Shown one piece after another: positions 20,693-31,000 of a DNA stretch of 64,000 bases. The stretch's first letter is position 1. Every line of letters starts with the position of its first letter. The translations under genes and the position numbers were made by a program. The DNA lies in NCBI GenBank assembly GCA_963210315.1, contig OY723270.1, positions 248,001 to 312,000 on the forward strand. Direction: 5' to 3'. The notes beneath the pieces were generated by a model. That model was given only the letters and a program-made list of their open reading frames with translations, had not been told where the DNA came from and made no database searches. The stretch is from Rhynchopus euleeides. Lineage: Eukaryota; Euglenozoa; Diplonemea; Diplonemida; Diplonemidae.

Positions 20693-21755
20693 GAGGAAGT
20701 TCGCCAAACACACACCGCTTTCGGCACCGTGGCGAAGACCCCCCAAACACACATGTTTTGTTCCGGGCATGGCCAGCCCATCCCTCTCTCTCTCTCTCGC
20801 GTTCAAGACAGCGAGTGGGAGGCGCGGGGAGGTGCCCTACAAAAATAACCCCCACCCACCACACCACACCACACACCCACTTCCCCCCTGCAACACACCT
20901 CGCATGATGCAGCTAGCTTCTGAAACGCAGAGCACAGGCTGTCCATTGGACCTGCCCTCCCCCTGCCCTGCCCCCTCTACCACCTGTCCCCTCCCCCGCG
21001 CCCTGGCGCAGGCCAGGTTCAGGGTGCGGGACGGCAGGGCCTGGCACACGGGGCGCAGTGCAGAGCCCGGCAGCCCTCGCAAGGGCGACTACACCCCCTT
21101 GCTAGCAGGCAGGCCCGGGTGGGGTGATCTAGGCGTGTGGCCCTGTTGCGGGTGGAGAGGAACGCAAAAAGGGCAACCTGTGGGAGAGTCTCCTGATATG
21201 CTATGTGTAATGTGCACCGCAGAGCAAGAGGTGCAGGCAGGCCTGTGTGTGGGGGTGTGTGATGTAATAACCTTTTAGGTGGGTCAACCCTGCGCGGGTC
21301 CTCGTCCACCCCCCAACCCACCCTATTGCGTGGGTGTATTGCGTGGGAACGAGCAGAAGTGATTGCCCCACGGTATTGAAAAGACTTGGAGTTGCATTTA
21401 TTTTTGTTCGCACAAACGGTGCCTGCTAGTGCATGTGTGCAGGATACCGAACGCTGTCTTTCTAGTGCGAAAATCTCGCAGTTCTTCCAAAAAATACACG
21501 CGTGGGGGAGGGTGGGTGGGGATCCTCTGCCCGTCCTGCTGCGCGCGATGGCTGTTGCCGGGAGGGTGGGGTGGGGTGGATGAGGGGAGATGAGCTCAGA
21601 GAGCCCTCAGCGGCAGATACCTCTCTGCTGGGGGCTGCAAGACCCGACAAACAGAGGGGGCTCTCTAACCTCTCTTCTCAGACGCAGCACCCCTACCAAC
21701 CCCCACCCCCACAGAACCAAAACTGGGATAACAGAAACCCAGGGGGGGGGGGGTA
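20693..21755. other. Intergenic, no supported gene
   Basis: GC-rich sequence with a CT run at 20789-20799 and G tracts near 21738-21760. An exon of the minus-strand gene upstream of 20692 is possible, but no splice signal stands out. Confidence 0.5.
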
Positions 21756-22902
21756 GGGGGGGTCAAATGCCACCCTTTTACGTGGACAAACACGATTTTT
21801 CAAAAAACCGGCGCAGAGGCCCCAAAGCCCCCGTAAACCCTCCAAACCCCCCCAGATCGGTCCGGAAACCCATCGAACCCCACTTTTCCACCATTCCGGG
21901 CACCTCAGGTGCCCGAATTGGGGTACCTAAATTTTGTGCCACCGTTTGGTACCGTACAGTGCCACTGTGTGGGAGGTTGGAAAAGAAAATGCCCCAACAC
22001 ACCACATCTGAGGGTTGCAATGCATGTTGCTTGCCAACCACGTCATCCGGTGGGTGTCAGGCGCTATGTAGGTGGCATTAGCCAGGTCTTCGATGTGTTC
22101 TGGCTTGTATATATACCTCCCTGCCACCATGCACCGGGAGGCTGCCTGTAGGTACGGAACAGTCCAGATGGTCGTGTGATTCCTGTGCAGCAGTGCTCCA
22201 CAACCGGGATGTGTTGACAACGACTGTTGCAACACGAGCTGTACATTCCGGGAACACATGAAGTGCGCTGTCGTGGTACCCATTGTGCCAGAATTGGTAG
22301 TTGCTGCGGTCTACTTTGCCTGGCCCAAGAGCACTGGTACTGAACGGTGCAATATGCGTGGCGAGGTGAATACAACGGAAGCGCGCAAAGTCAATACAGC
22401 TCTCGGATGGCGGGTGGTGGTGCCACTAGTGTGTGACGTTCACTCGAGGATACAACGCATCACAATGAATCAGCAACCGTGGACCGAGTACAATACGCTC
22501 TCTGTGGCTGGTGTGGGGGACAAAGGCAGTGCCTGTGCCGCAGGCAGGGAGGTATATATACAAGCCAGAACACATCGAAGACCTGGCTAATGCCACCTAC
22601 ATAGCGCCTGACACCCACCGGATGACGTGGTTGGCAAGCAACATGCATTGCAACCCTCAGATGTGGTGTGTTGGGGCATTTTCTTTTCCAACCTCCCACA
22701 CAGTGGCACTGTACGGTACCAAACGGTGGCACAAAATTTAGGTACCCCAATTCGGGCACCTGAGGTGCCCGGAATGGTGGAAAAGTGGGGTTCGATGGGT
22801 TTCCGGACCGATCTGGGGGGGTTTGGAGGGTTTACGGGGGCTTTGGGGCCTCTGCGCCGGTTTTTTGAAAAATCGTGTTTGTCACCCCCATTTGACCCCC
22901 CC
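21756..22902. mobile_element. Long-TIR transposon with GGGGGGGTCAAATG ends, copy 1
   Basis: TA is duplicated at 21754-21755 and 22903-22904. The inverted repeats are about 350-360 bp each (roughly 21756-22110 and 22550-22902), leaving about 430 bp in the middle. No transposase is visible. The interior frames that look long are the arms read in both directions. A second copy, with the interior flipped, lies at 49083-50230. Confidence 0.88.
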
Positions 22903-24018
22903 TAGGGGGGGGGGGCGGAGCCGCGGGGCGGAATAGGAAAGGGGGGCCCCCCAACACACCCTGGATGACCATTGGGTATATCACCACCAGCCACAGCCGT
23001 GTCGCGGCGGCTGCTACGACTCCTCACCCACACCCCCCACCCCCACCGTCACCCCGCCCACCCCACTTGCCCCTCCTCTGTCCTCACCCAAAAGACGACG
23101 CACCAGCCCCGTCACCGCCGAAAAACGAGATGGTTTTCTTTATTGCTGGGTTGAAAGAAACGCGACTTGGATAGCGACCCCCCCCCCCCCCCCGTGCCAC
23201 CTTTGGGCAGGTCGCAGGGATCTGCTCCATTGGGCTTTGGGGGCCTTCGCTTTGTGCCGAACTGTGCCAGCTTGCCCTCCTCTTTTTTAAAAGAGGCGGT
23301 TCAACGTTCTGCACTTCTGAGCGAAGCCCCTCCCCATTGGTGTCTATTTCCAGTCAGCAGGGGTGCCAAAAGCACGTGTGTGAATTGCAAGAAAACACCT
23401 GCCCGGGATCACCTCCACCTTCCACTTGCGTGTGCCTGGATGGGTGAACAAAGTACAATAAGAATGCCAGACGCGGTGGAAGGTTGCCTCAGACACTTTC
23501 TGCCCGATGAAGGGTGGCACGAAGGGTGTGCAGTGCGCGTTTTTTTGTGTGGTTTGATGCTCCCCTACATAAGGTAAAGGTAAAGAGGGATGCGAGAGCA
23601 AAGGAAATAAAACGGGAAAGTGGGGGTGGGGGTGGGGGCAGTGAAGCAAAATAAAAATGGGAAAGGGAAAGGGAAAGGGAGAGAGAGCGGGAAATTCTTC
23701 GCTTTGGGCAAACCTTTCGGCAATGCTCGGCGGTGATCTCGCGGCGCCAGAGCACGCCATTTCTTTTGCCGCCATTGCGAAGAACCCCAGACGGGCTTGC
23801 CGTTGCTCAGAAATGCAGAAACAGCGAGTCGCCTTCCCAAAAAGAGGAAGGCGCAACTGGAGCAGTTTGGCACAGAGCGAAGGCCTCACTCCGGAAGCAC
23901 AATAAGATCCGGTTGCCTTGCCGCCTTATACAGATCCAGGCTGATTTTGTGTGTCTCAAGGCTGTGTGTTGAGGCCCTGTGGAGTGGCGCGGGGAGGTGC
24001 GAACCCTGAAAAGCTTCA
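22903..24018. other. Repeat-derived region with a fold-back pair
   Basis: The segment 23235-23340 (GGCCTTCGCTTTGTGCC, then CTCTTTTTTAAAAGAGGCGG) is matched in inverted form near 23795-23900, forming a 660-bp fold-back structure. Relatives of its TTCTGCACTTCTGAGCGAAG end occur near 24461-24485 and 28085-28110. A GGGAAA run lies near 23655-23695. No gene supported. Confidence 0.5.
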
Positions 24019-24126
24019 GGGGGTCTTCGCTGGCCGTTATTCTCCGTCAAACTCCGTCAGTTTTCAGCCAATTAAACAGGGAATTCACCAAAACGCACTA
24101 ACGGTCACTCCGTAGCGAAGACCCCC
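24019..24126. mobile_element. 108-bp MITE, copy 2
   Basis: Ends GGGGGTCTTCGCTGG and TAGCGAAGACCCCC, with a 3-bp duplication TCA at 24016-24018 and 24127-24129. There is no coding capacity. Confidence 0.85.
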
Positions 24127-24274
24127 TCAGCCGTTCAGACAATTTTCCTTCGTTACCTCGCGACCTTCACCTCCCCCCCCCCCCCCACCCCACCCACCCC
24201 ACTTCCGTCGCTTCGCAAATTCGACAACAAACATGCACGGCATAACCGAAACAAAACTTTCGCTATGAGCCACT

Positions 24275-24382
24275 GGGGGTCTTCGCTGGTCGTTATTCTT
24301 CGTCAATCTTCGTCAGTTTTCACCTCATTCAACAGGAAATGCACCAAAATGCACTGACGATCACCCCGTAGCGAAGACCCCC
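24275..24382. mobile_element. 108-bp MITE, copy 3
   Basis: Same ends and length as copy 2, with duplication ACT at 24272-24274 and 24383-24385. The interior is close to copy 2 (CGTCAGTTTTCACC, CACCAAAATGCACTGACGAT). Confidence 0.88.
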
Positions 24383-24627
24383 ACTGTGTGTCAAACCAGT
24401 GCCACTTCACAGCCAGTTCTGTGAGGCACACACACACAGCTCACTTCTTCTCGTTTTTTTCTGAACACTTCTGACCGAAGGCCTCCCCATCTGTGCCCCC
24501 CTCCTCCCCCCTGGCAAACCATCATCCGGATGATCCAAGGAGTCTTCACCCAGAGAGGGAAATTCGCACAGCACTGCCCTCCCCCACCCCCCGCCCCCCC
24601 CTGACACCCACCGACCCACCCACCCCC

Positions 24628-25848
24628 TCACATTATGCAGCAGGCACGCTTCTCCTCGGGTGGGGGGGGGCAGGTTCCCTGCGCGACGTCCACCAGGCGC
24701 TCCATATACACCGTGTTCTGTTCCCCAGATGTCGCCACGTACTGCCCGCATGTGCTTACCGCGACAAATTTGAGCCAGTGCTCGAAGGTTTTTCCCCCAA
24801 GCTCCTCGTCGTTGTCACCCCAGACCCGAAGCGTGCCGTCCTTCCCGCAGGACAGAAGGTGGCTGCCATCAGGAGTGAGGGCAAGCCCTGCGACCCAACC
24901 GGTGTGCCCCCGAAGCGTCGCCATCGGGGCTCCGGAATTGCCGTCGAGCCGAAGGATACCCCCTTTGTGCATCCCGCAGTAGACGTCGTCCCGCCCCCCG
25001 CGGTCGCACACCGCGATTGCCAGGACACGCCCCGGGGTCTCAAACGCCTTCTCCCAGGCGAGGATGCCGGTTTTCCACCGGCACACCACCGCATCTTCAC
25101 CCCCGCTGTAGAGGGTCGACCCATCGTGAGACAGCGCGACCGCCACAACGTAGCCCCCATGCTTCTGCAGGCCACGGGGTGTCGCACGCTCGCTTGCCCC
25201 ACCCCCACCCCTCCGAAGCTGCCACTCGCAGACCTCCCCATCGGCAGTGCAGCTGTAGAGCCGGACCCCGCAGGGCGACACGCACATGCTGTAGACCCGG
25301 CCAGAATGCCCCCCCAGCCTCCGGTGCGCCCTCTCTGGGTCCGGTTCCGACAGGGTGATCTCCTCAATGGACCCGGATTGGTGGCCTGTGTAGAGGATGT
25401 CGCCTGAAGGGCTCAGAGCGAGACAGAGGACAACCTCACGGTCCCCCGCATCTATGGTCTGTTCGAGCTTCCCAAACTCTGTGGAGTGCACGGTGATGCC
25501 GTTGCTGGTGGTGCTGCTGCTGCTGTAACACTTGCGGGTGTCCGGAGCGAGGACTGCAGCATGACACCACGACGTGGCCTCCTTTGTATACCGCGCAGGC
25601 GCCAGGATTCCTATCCGGGTGCGGATCGCGACTCGCGACCCTGCGATGATCCTATAGGAAGACAGCTCCTTGGCGTCGTTCTCCTGAGAGATGCACATCC
25701 CATCGAACAGCATCTCCACCCTGCAAAGGTCGACCCCATTGAGAAGCTGGCTGGCGGCTTGGCTCCGAAGCTCCCCAACAGTCTCGCTGGGATCAACCTC
25801 GAGTACACACTGCACACCAGTCTCGGTTGCCACTGCCACGACCTCCAT
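24628..25848 (-). CDS. Ubiquitin-like plus WD40 protein with C-terminal CaaX box
   Basis: A single-exon frame of 406 residues starting at ATG 25848. Residues 1-78 read as a ubiquitin-like fold: ETVGELRSQAASQLL, then VEMLFDG and ELSSYRIIAGSRVAIRTR. Residues from about 80 to 395 form WD40 blades with GH near the start and WD-like ends (LALTPDGSHLLSCGKDGTLR VW; SMCVSPCGVRLYSCTADGEV). The C terminus is EEKRACCIM, a CaaX motif with Met last, which in eukaryotes predicts farnesylation and membrane attachment. Two further ubiquitin-like/WD40 genes lie upstream on the same strand but lack the CaaX. The function is unknown; a membrane-bound scaffold or ubiquitin-pathway adaptor is an inference. It is intact, and the ATG follows a C/T-rich leader. 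Confidence 0.85.
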   Translation of the reverse strand: MEVVAVATETGVQCVLEVDPSETVGELRSQAASQLLNGVDLCRVEMLFDGMCISQENDAKELSSYRIIAGSRVAIRTRIGILAPARYTKEATSWCHAAVLAPDTRKCYSSSSTTSNGITVHSTEFGKLEQTIDAGDREVVLCLALSPSGDILYTGHQSGSIEEITLSEPDPERAHRRLGGHSGRVYSMCVSPCGVRLYSCTADGEVCEWQLRRGGGGASERATPRGLQKHGGYVVAVALSHDGSTLYSGGEDAVVCRWKTGILAWEKAFETPGRVLAIAVCDRGGRDDVYCGMHKGGILRLDGNSGAPMATLRGHTGWVAGLALTPDGSHLLSCGKDGTLRVWGDNDEELGGKTFEHWLKFVAVSTCGQYVATSGEQNTVYMERLVDVAQGTCPPPPEEKRACCIM

Positions 25849-26510
25849 TGGAAGGGTAGGGGGAGGGGGGGGGGGCGGGTGGGGTGGTGTGCTGTGTGCT
25901 GTGGGGAGCCTTTGGTGCGGTCATCAGAGGGGTGTGAGGGGGGGGGGGGGGGGATAAAGAGTAGAATGCAGAATTGATTGTTCAACGGTATTAAAAATAC
26001 ACACGGGATCAACGGTGCAGAGGGGGTGGGGAGTCGAGCGCAACTGGAGCGAGGAGGGGGGGGGGGGTAGTGAAATCGAATTTGAAGGGAGCACAAGAAT
26101 GATCACCCTTCACTCGTTATGCAGGTTGTGTCTGAAATCCAGCGCAACTGGAGCGAGGGGGGGGGGGGGGAGGGGGGGGGTAGTGAAATAGAAGTAGAAG
26201 GGGAGGGAGAGGGGGGGGTTTTGATCGTCGAGAGTGAATGGAAAAGTAAGTCTCCCAGCACCTTCTTGCAATGTTAGTCCTTTTTTTGTAGTGACTATAC
26301 CAGATATGTTGTGCAAGGCAGATCAATGCACGATGGGAAGGGGGGGGGGGGGGGTGTGTGGGGGGGAGAAGGCACACCCCCGAATGTTGTCATCTGTCGA
26401 GAGATGCGCCGCACAGCTGCTGTGCCCCCCGAGGGGGGCCAGGGGGTGATGTGTGGCGCGAGGCTAGAAACGGATAGAAAGCAATGCAGGGTGGAACACC
26501 AGCAACATCT
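25849..26510. other. Intergenic G-rich stretch between WD40 genes
   Basis: Several poly-G runs (25862-25877, 25937-25952, 26050-26066, 26157-26180, 26338-26354). The phrase GCGCAACTGGAGCGAGG occurs twice (26038, 26141). It probably includes the 3' flank of the 26.6-kb gene. Confidence 0.5.
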
Positions 26511-27830
26511 CAGAGGCCACCACCTCCAACCGAGCAGGGGCTAGTGGTGCTTTGTTGGGATGCAGTTAAACGGCCCGGTGCAAAGACCGTGGCAATCACA
26601 CGAGAGACAGGGAAACAGAGTCCAAGCTGCTGCACTCAGGGTGAAACAGAGGACACACAACACACAGAGACAGAAGCGGCGCTAGTTGGTGTAAGGAACC
26701 ACCTCCCGCACGGGCTGAGTGCAGCACTAGTACCGTCCGAGACCACCTTGCCCAGACGCTCACCTGTGCTGAGGCGGTACAGAGTTGTGGTCTTTGAAAC
26801 ACGAGACACTAGTGAAAGAACATCACCTGGCTGTGACACAGCAAGCGAGAACGGAATGTCGTCCAGTTGCACAGTACGCAGGCAGGTGAGGGAGGTTGTG
26901 CACCACACCTTGAGAGACGTGTCGGAAGAGCACGACACCAGGTGATCCTCGTCCTTCGTCAGCGCGAGGTGGGGCACAGAAGCAGTGTGCTCTTCCAGGG
27001 TGTGTGTGTTTGTGAGGGTGTCGATGTCCCACACACGGATGCTCTTGTCAGCCGACCCGCTGAAGATCTTCGTGCCTGACACAGCAATGCCGTAAACAGC
27101 ACCGCGGTGACCCTCCAGAACTGTGGCGCTCGGTATGCCCCTCAAGTCCCACACACGCACTTTGCCTCTGAAGTCTCCGGACACCAGACGTCCGCAGTGT
27201 GTCCACGCTGCACTCCACACCCTCGTGTGGTTGTGGCCTAGCATGTACAGCCTCTCCCAGGTTGCTGTCAGCCACACGCAGATGGTGCCGTCAGGAGAGC
27301 ACGTCGCCAACCACGTCCCACAGACAGAGAACGCAGTGCAAAGAACGGTCTTGTCGCCGTGTGTTAAGTCCGCCACCGCAGCAGCGGTGATGGTGTCAAA
27401 CACAGTGATGTGCCCTTTGAAGTAACCCACTGCACACAGCGTCCCACACCTCGACAGTGTGAAGCGGTATATATATTCGCCATGCGCAGAGGAGTAGACT
27501 GCAGGCGACTTGATGTGGGGCCAGCGCGGGACCAGCTGCACGGTACCCCCATCCTCCAGACCCGTGTCGGCAACGCGCTCTGCATCGTCCAGCTCCTCCT
27601 CACACCCTTCGATGCGTGCCGCCACGCATGCAGCCTCATGGTCTGCGTTGATGGAACCCGGAAACATCTCCTCCAGCGCATCCGCCTTCAGCCCGACAAC
27701 AGTCCCCCCTTCCGGAACACCGACGACACAGCTGTGCCCGGTTCCGGTGTGACGAACTGACACATCCATGCTTTGGTTGCCCTGCCTGGGGTGGTTGGGT
27801 TGGTGAGGTGTGTGGGGATGCACTCTCTGC
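26511..27830. repeat. Segmental duplication, copy A
   Basis: Matches 28670-29990 at a constant offset of about 2158 bp, including the 3' flank CCACCACCTCCAACCGAGCA and the whole WD40 gene. Stretches such as 26936-27120 against 29094-29278 look identical. Confidence 0.85.
26636..27769 (-). CDS. Ubiquitin-like plus WD40 protein, tandem copy A
   Basis: The ATG at 27769 (MDVSVRHTGTGHSCVVGVPE) is preferred because it opens directly into the ubiquitin-like part; the open frame extends to 27823. The N-terminal 90 residues end LEDGGTVQLVPRW, matching the last strand of a ubiquitin-like fold. The rest is WD40 blades, for example CTAFSVCGTWLATCSPDGTI, then GSADKSIRVWDIDTLTNTHT, and SCSSDTSLKVW. The stop follows SVSVCCVSSVSP; there is no CaaX. 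It is the sister of the gene at 28794-29927, from which it is offset by 2158 bp. The central blades are identical at the DNA level, while the first and last blades differ. Function unknown. Confidence 0.82.
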   Translation of the reverse strand: MDVSVRHTGTGHSCVVGVPEGGTVVGLKADALEEMFPGSINADHEAACVAARIEGCEEELDDAERVADTGLEDGGTVQLVPRWPHIKSPAVYSSAHGEYIYRFTLSRCGTLCAVGYFKGHITVFDTITAAAVADLTHGDKTVLCTAFSVCGTWLATCSPDGTICVWLTATWERLYMLGHNHTRVWSAAWTHCGRLVSGDFRGKVRVWDLRGIPSATVLEGHRGAVYGIAVSGTKIFSGSADKSIRVWDIDTLTNTHTLEEHTASVPHLALTKDEDHLVSCSSDTSLKVWCTTSLTCLRTVQLDDIPFSLAVSQPGDVLSLVSRVSKTTTLYRLSTGERLGKVVSDGTSAALSPCGRWFLTPTSAASVSVCCVSSVSP

Positions 27831-27839
27831 TTCCATCAG

Positions 27840-28290
27840 ATTGGCAACTTCGCGCTGCACTACGCGAAGGCCGCCACACTGTGGCGGGTCAAGTGCAGCC
27901 TGTAGCAAACCCTCAGTTTTCACACACACACACGGGGGGCCTGCGCTCGGAAGTGCAGACGAGTGAGAAAAGGTGACCTGCCTCACAGAATGGTTGCAAA
28001 GGTGACACAAATCGACACAGTCTGACACAGAGCAAAGTCTACCGCTGTGCCAGCTTGCCTCCTCTGTGTTGTGAGGAGACTCGCGTTTCTGCACTTCTGC
28101 CCAAAGGCCCCACTGGCTGTAGAGTGACACATTTGGTGGGTTAAAGAAGGTTCCCCGCCCGTTGCCCGTTGGCTCCAGGCCGGGAGCTGCCTCCTCCTTC
28201 CCTTACTCTTACACCGGAGCTTCCGGTGCACTTCCACGCCGCTGCGCTGCAGCCGACTCTAGCGCCGTAGTGGCTGTAGAGTGACACAGA
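27840..28290. other. Spacer between duplicated WD40 genes
   Basis: Carries GTGGCTGTAGAGTGACACA-type direct repeats (28111, 28270) and a CACACACA run near 27927. No gene supported. Confidence 0.5.
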
Positions 28291-28399
28291 GGGGGTCTTC
28301 GCTACGGGGTGGTCGTCAGTGCATTTTTAGTACATTTCCAGTTGAATTAGCTGAAAACTGACGAAGATTGACGAAGGATAACGACCAGCGAAAACCCTC
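28291..28399. mobile_element. 108-bp MITE, copy 4 (reverse orientation)
   Basis: It begins GGGGGTCTTCGCTACGGG, the same as copy 1, so it is inverted relative to copies 2, 3 and 5. The far end has decayed to AGCGAAAACCCTC. The probable 3-bp duplication is AGA (28288-28290, 28400-28402). Confidence 0.75.
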
Positions 28400-28669
28400 A
28401 GAAGGCCTGTTGCATAGATGAGCAACACACAAGGCAGGGAGCAGGTTCCGAGACACTGCACTCAGGGTGAAACGGAAGACACATCCATCCGTGTGTATCG
28501 TTCTCCCCTTCGGTTTGCACGCACAAACAAACTGCAAAGCCTGCCTCGAGGGTGTGGTGGTGGGCAGTGTGACGGTGGCGAGAGTGGACAATGGTAGACT
28601 GAGCATAGATCCGGCGTGCAGATCGCCGTACAACAGGTCCAAACAATGAACATCACAGCCCCCCCTCCT

Positions 28670-29990
28670 CTCAGGCCACCACCTCCAACCGAGCAGGGGC
28701 TAGTGGTGCTTTGTTGGGATCAGTTAAACGGCCCGGTGCAAAGACCGTGGCAATCACACGAGAGACAGGGAAACAGAGTCCAAGCTGCTGCACTCAGGGT
28801 GAAACAGAGGACACACAACACACAGAGACAGAAGTGCGGTTCGTTGTTGTGAAGAGCCACCTCCCGCACGGGCTGAGTGCAACACCAGTACCCTTTGAGC
28901 CCGCCTTGCCCAGACACTCACCTGTGCTGAGGCGGTACAGAGTAGCAGTCCAGGTAACACGAGCCACCGCAGCAACAACATCACCTGGCTGTGACACAGC
29001 AAGTGAGTAGGGGTCGTCGTCTAGTCGCACAGTACGCAGGCAGGTGAGGGAGGTTGTGCACCACACCTTGAGAGACGTGTCGGAAGAGCACGACACCAGG
29101 TGATCCTCGTCCTTCGTCAGGGCGAGGTGGGTCACAGAAGCAGTGTGCTCTTCCAGGGTGTGTGTGTTTGTGAGGGTGTCGATGTCCCACACACGGATGC
29201 TCTTGTCAGCCGACCCGCTGAAGATCTTCGTGCCTGACACAGCAATGCCGTAAACAGCACCGCGGTGACCCTCCAGAACTGTGGCGCTCGATATGCCTCT
29301 CAACTCCCACACACGCATGCCGCTCTGACCACCGGACACCAGACGTCCGCAGTGTGTCCACGCTGCACTCCACACCCTCGTGTTATTGTGGTCCAGCATG
29401 TACAGCCTCTCCCAGGTTGCTGTCAGCCACACGCAGATGGTGCCGTCAGGAGAGCACGTCGCCAACCACGTCCCACAGACAGAGAACGCAGTGCAAATAA
29501 CCGTCTTGCTGCCGTGTGTTAAGTCCGCCATCACAGCAGTGGTGGTGGTGTCAAACACAGTGATGTGTCCGTTGGAGTAAGCCACTGCACACAGCGTCCC
29601 ACACCTCGACAGTGTGATGCGGTATATAAAAGATCCGCCATGCGCAGAGGAGTAGACTGCAGGCGACTTGATGTGGGGCCAGCGCGGGACCAGCTGCACG
29701 GTACCCCCATCCTCCAGACCCGTGTCGGCAATGAGCTTTGCATCGTCCAGCTCCTCCTCACACCCTTCGATGCGTGCTGCCACGCATGCAGCCTCACGGG
29801 CTGTGTCAATAGAACCCGGAAACATCTCCTCCAGCGCATCCGCCTTCAGCCCGACAACAGTCCCCCCTTCCGGAACACCGACGACACAGCTGTGCCCGGT
29901 TCCGGTGTGATGAACTGACACATGCATAGACTTGGTTGCCCTGCCTGGGGTGGTTGGGGTGGTGAGGTGTGCAGGGCTGCATTGGGCATG
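28670..29990. repeat. Segmental duplication, copy B
   Basis: Partner of 26511-27830 in the same orientation. The spacer between the copies (27840-28660) is unique apart from the MITE at 28291 and small repeats. Confidence 0.85.
28794..29927 (-). CDS. Ubiquitin-like plus WD40 protein, tandem copy B
   Basis: ATG at 29927 (MHVSVHHTGTGHSCVVGVPE); the frame is open to 30005 with a possible upstream exon, since an ATGGAAGCAGAG segment is conserved ahead of both copies. The domain order is the same as copy A: ubiquitin-like N terminus, then WD40 blades including GSADKSIRVWDIDTL and SCSSDTSLKVW, ending SVSVCCVSSVSP. The two proteins differ most in the blade VSQPGDVVAAVARVTWTATL and in the first blade (ITLSRCGTLCAVAYSNGHIT). 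It is part of a recent duplication and appears intact. Confidence 0.82.
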   Translation of the reverse strand: MHVSVHHTGTGHSCVVGVPEGGTVVGLKADALEEMFPGSIDTAREAACVAARIEGCEEELDDAKLIADTGLEDGGTVQLVPRWPHIKSPAVYSSAHGGSFIYRITLSRCGTLCAVAYSNGHITVFDTTTTAVMADLTHGSKTVICTAFSVCGTWLATCSPDGTICVWLTATWERLYMLDHNNTRVWSAAWTHCGRLVSGGQSGMRVWELRGISSATVLEGHRGAVYGIAVSGTKIFSGSADKSIRVWDIDTLTNTHTLEEHTASVTHLALTKDEDHLVSCSSDTSLKVWCTTSLTCLRTVRLDDDPYSLAVSQPGDVVAAVARVTWTATLYRLSTGECLGKAGSKGTGVALSPCGRWLFTTTNRTSVSVCCVSSVSP

Positions 29991-30005
29991 CCGCTCTGCT
30001 TCCAT

Positions 30006-30595
30006 CAGGCAGGCAGGGTCTGGGTGTGGCAGGGCCGATCATCGGAAGGGTGTCGGGGCCGAAAGAAGGATTGCCGGGTTTCTTTTGTTTTGCGTGTGCA
30101 ACCTTCTGATCACCTGCACGTTGGGGCGTGGAGTGGAGGTGAAAAAGACAAGGCTGTTGTTTGCAGCCGGTAGGCTAAATATTATTGACTATTGAGGGGT
30201 CCAGGATGCCGAAAAAGTTTACTCAAAAGTTGTCAGGTGGGGGGGAAATATTTTACCCACTTTTCTCCATCGGGGTTTAGCCTAGTGGATTGCCTCTCCG
30301 GGGCAGGTGTATTTTTAATCCCCGGTCTTCCCAGGCAAAAATCCCCGATTCATCCCCGCTTTTTTCCAGCTAAAAATGGTACCCAATGTCCCTCCTCCCC
30401 AGTGTGGGGCCCTTGGTCTTGTACCAAATGGGTTCCTTCCACGATTCCTCCCGCTCGCGCCATACTCGGGTGCTGGAGGAAAACCCCCAAAAAACGGCTT
30501 TCAGGACCGTTATTCCGACGAACCCCCTGATATGCCACAGCTGAAACAGCCCAAGGACTTGCTGCGGTTACTAGACGGGCAGACACACGCTACAC
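30006..30595. other. Intergenic, no supported gene
   Basis: AT- and G-mixed sequence. Phrases of the type CTGGAAAAACCCC and CAGCTAAAAATGG recur across 30300-30890 and 35810-35860. Confidence 0.5.
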
Positions 30596-30655
30596 GGGGG
30601 GTCTGGGGGGCGGAGCCCCCCAGCCGCCGGAGGCCACGGTAGTGAACATCTGTTC
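30596..30655 (+). repeat. Dispersed hairpin repeat, copy 1
   Basis: It has a GGGGGTCT lead, a hairpin GGGGGGCGGAGCCCCCC, then the conserved tail CCGCCGGAGGCCACGG + TAGTGAACATCTGTTC. Six further copies lie in the window. Confidence 0.9.
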
Positions 30656-30771
30656 AGTGTGGGCGTACAGATTCTGTGTGTTGTTGGCTGGGTCCTCCTG
30701 AGGTTACTGGAGCTGTTGGATTCCCTGACCTGATGGGAATCGAAGGACTTGGGTACGAGATATCCGCCACA

Positions 30772-30828
30772 GGGGGGTCTGGGGGGCGGAGCCCCCCAGC
30801 CGCCGGAGGCCACGGTAGTGAACGTCTG
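30772..30828 (+). repeat. Dispersed hairpin repeat, copy 2
   Basis: Same hairpin and tail; the tail ends GAACGTCTG before diverging. Confidence 0.9.
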
Positions 30829-30885
30829 GGCTCTTGGCTGGAAAAACCCCGGTTTTAGCTGGAAAAAAACTGGTATTTTGGCTGG

Positions 30886-30945
30886 AAAATACTACGAGAA
30901 ACACTTGGCCTCTATGCTGTGAGTGTTGCATTGGACGCTTCCACC
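30886..30945 (+). repeat. 60-bp direct repeat, copy 1
   Basis: AAAATACTACGAGAAACACT through ACGCTTCCACC, identical to 31246-31305. The pair flanks the first 249-bp repeat. Confidence 0.9.
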
Positions 30946-31000
30946 TGTTGAACGGGCTCCACCTCTTGCACTTTGAACCCCCCCCCCCCCCATATTTTTT

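Noticed and set aside
21778-22905. Short conserved ORFs in the long-TIR element
   Set aside because: They are mirror translations of the two arms and occur on both strands; no transposase motif.
23165-23900. Protein-coding gene on either strand
   Set aside because: The frames are explained by an inverted fold-back pair read in both directions.
30600-30630. GC hairpin as a bacterial-type terminator
   Set aside because: No T-run follows, the same hairpin occurs in seven places without regard to gene ends, and the genome is eukaryotic.
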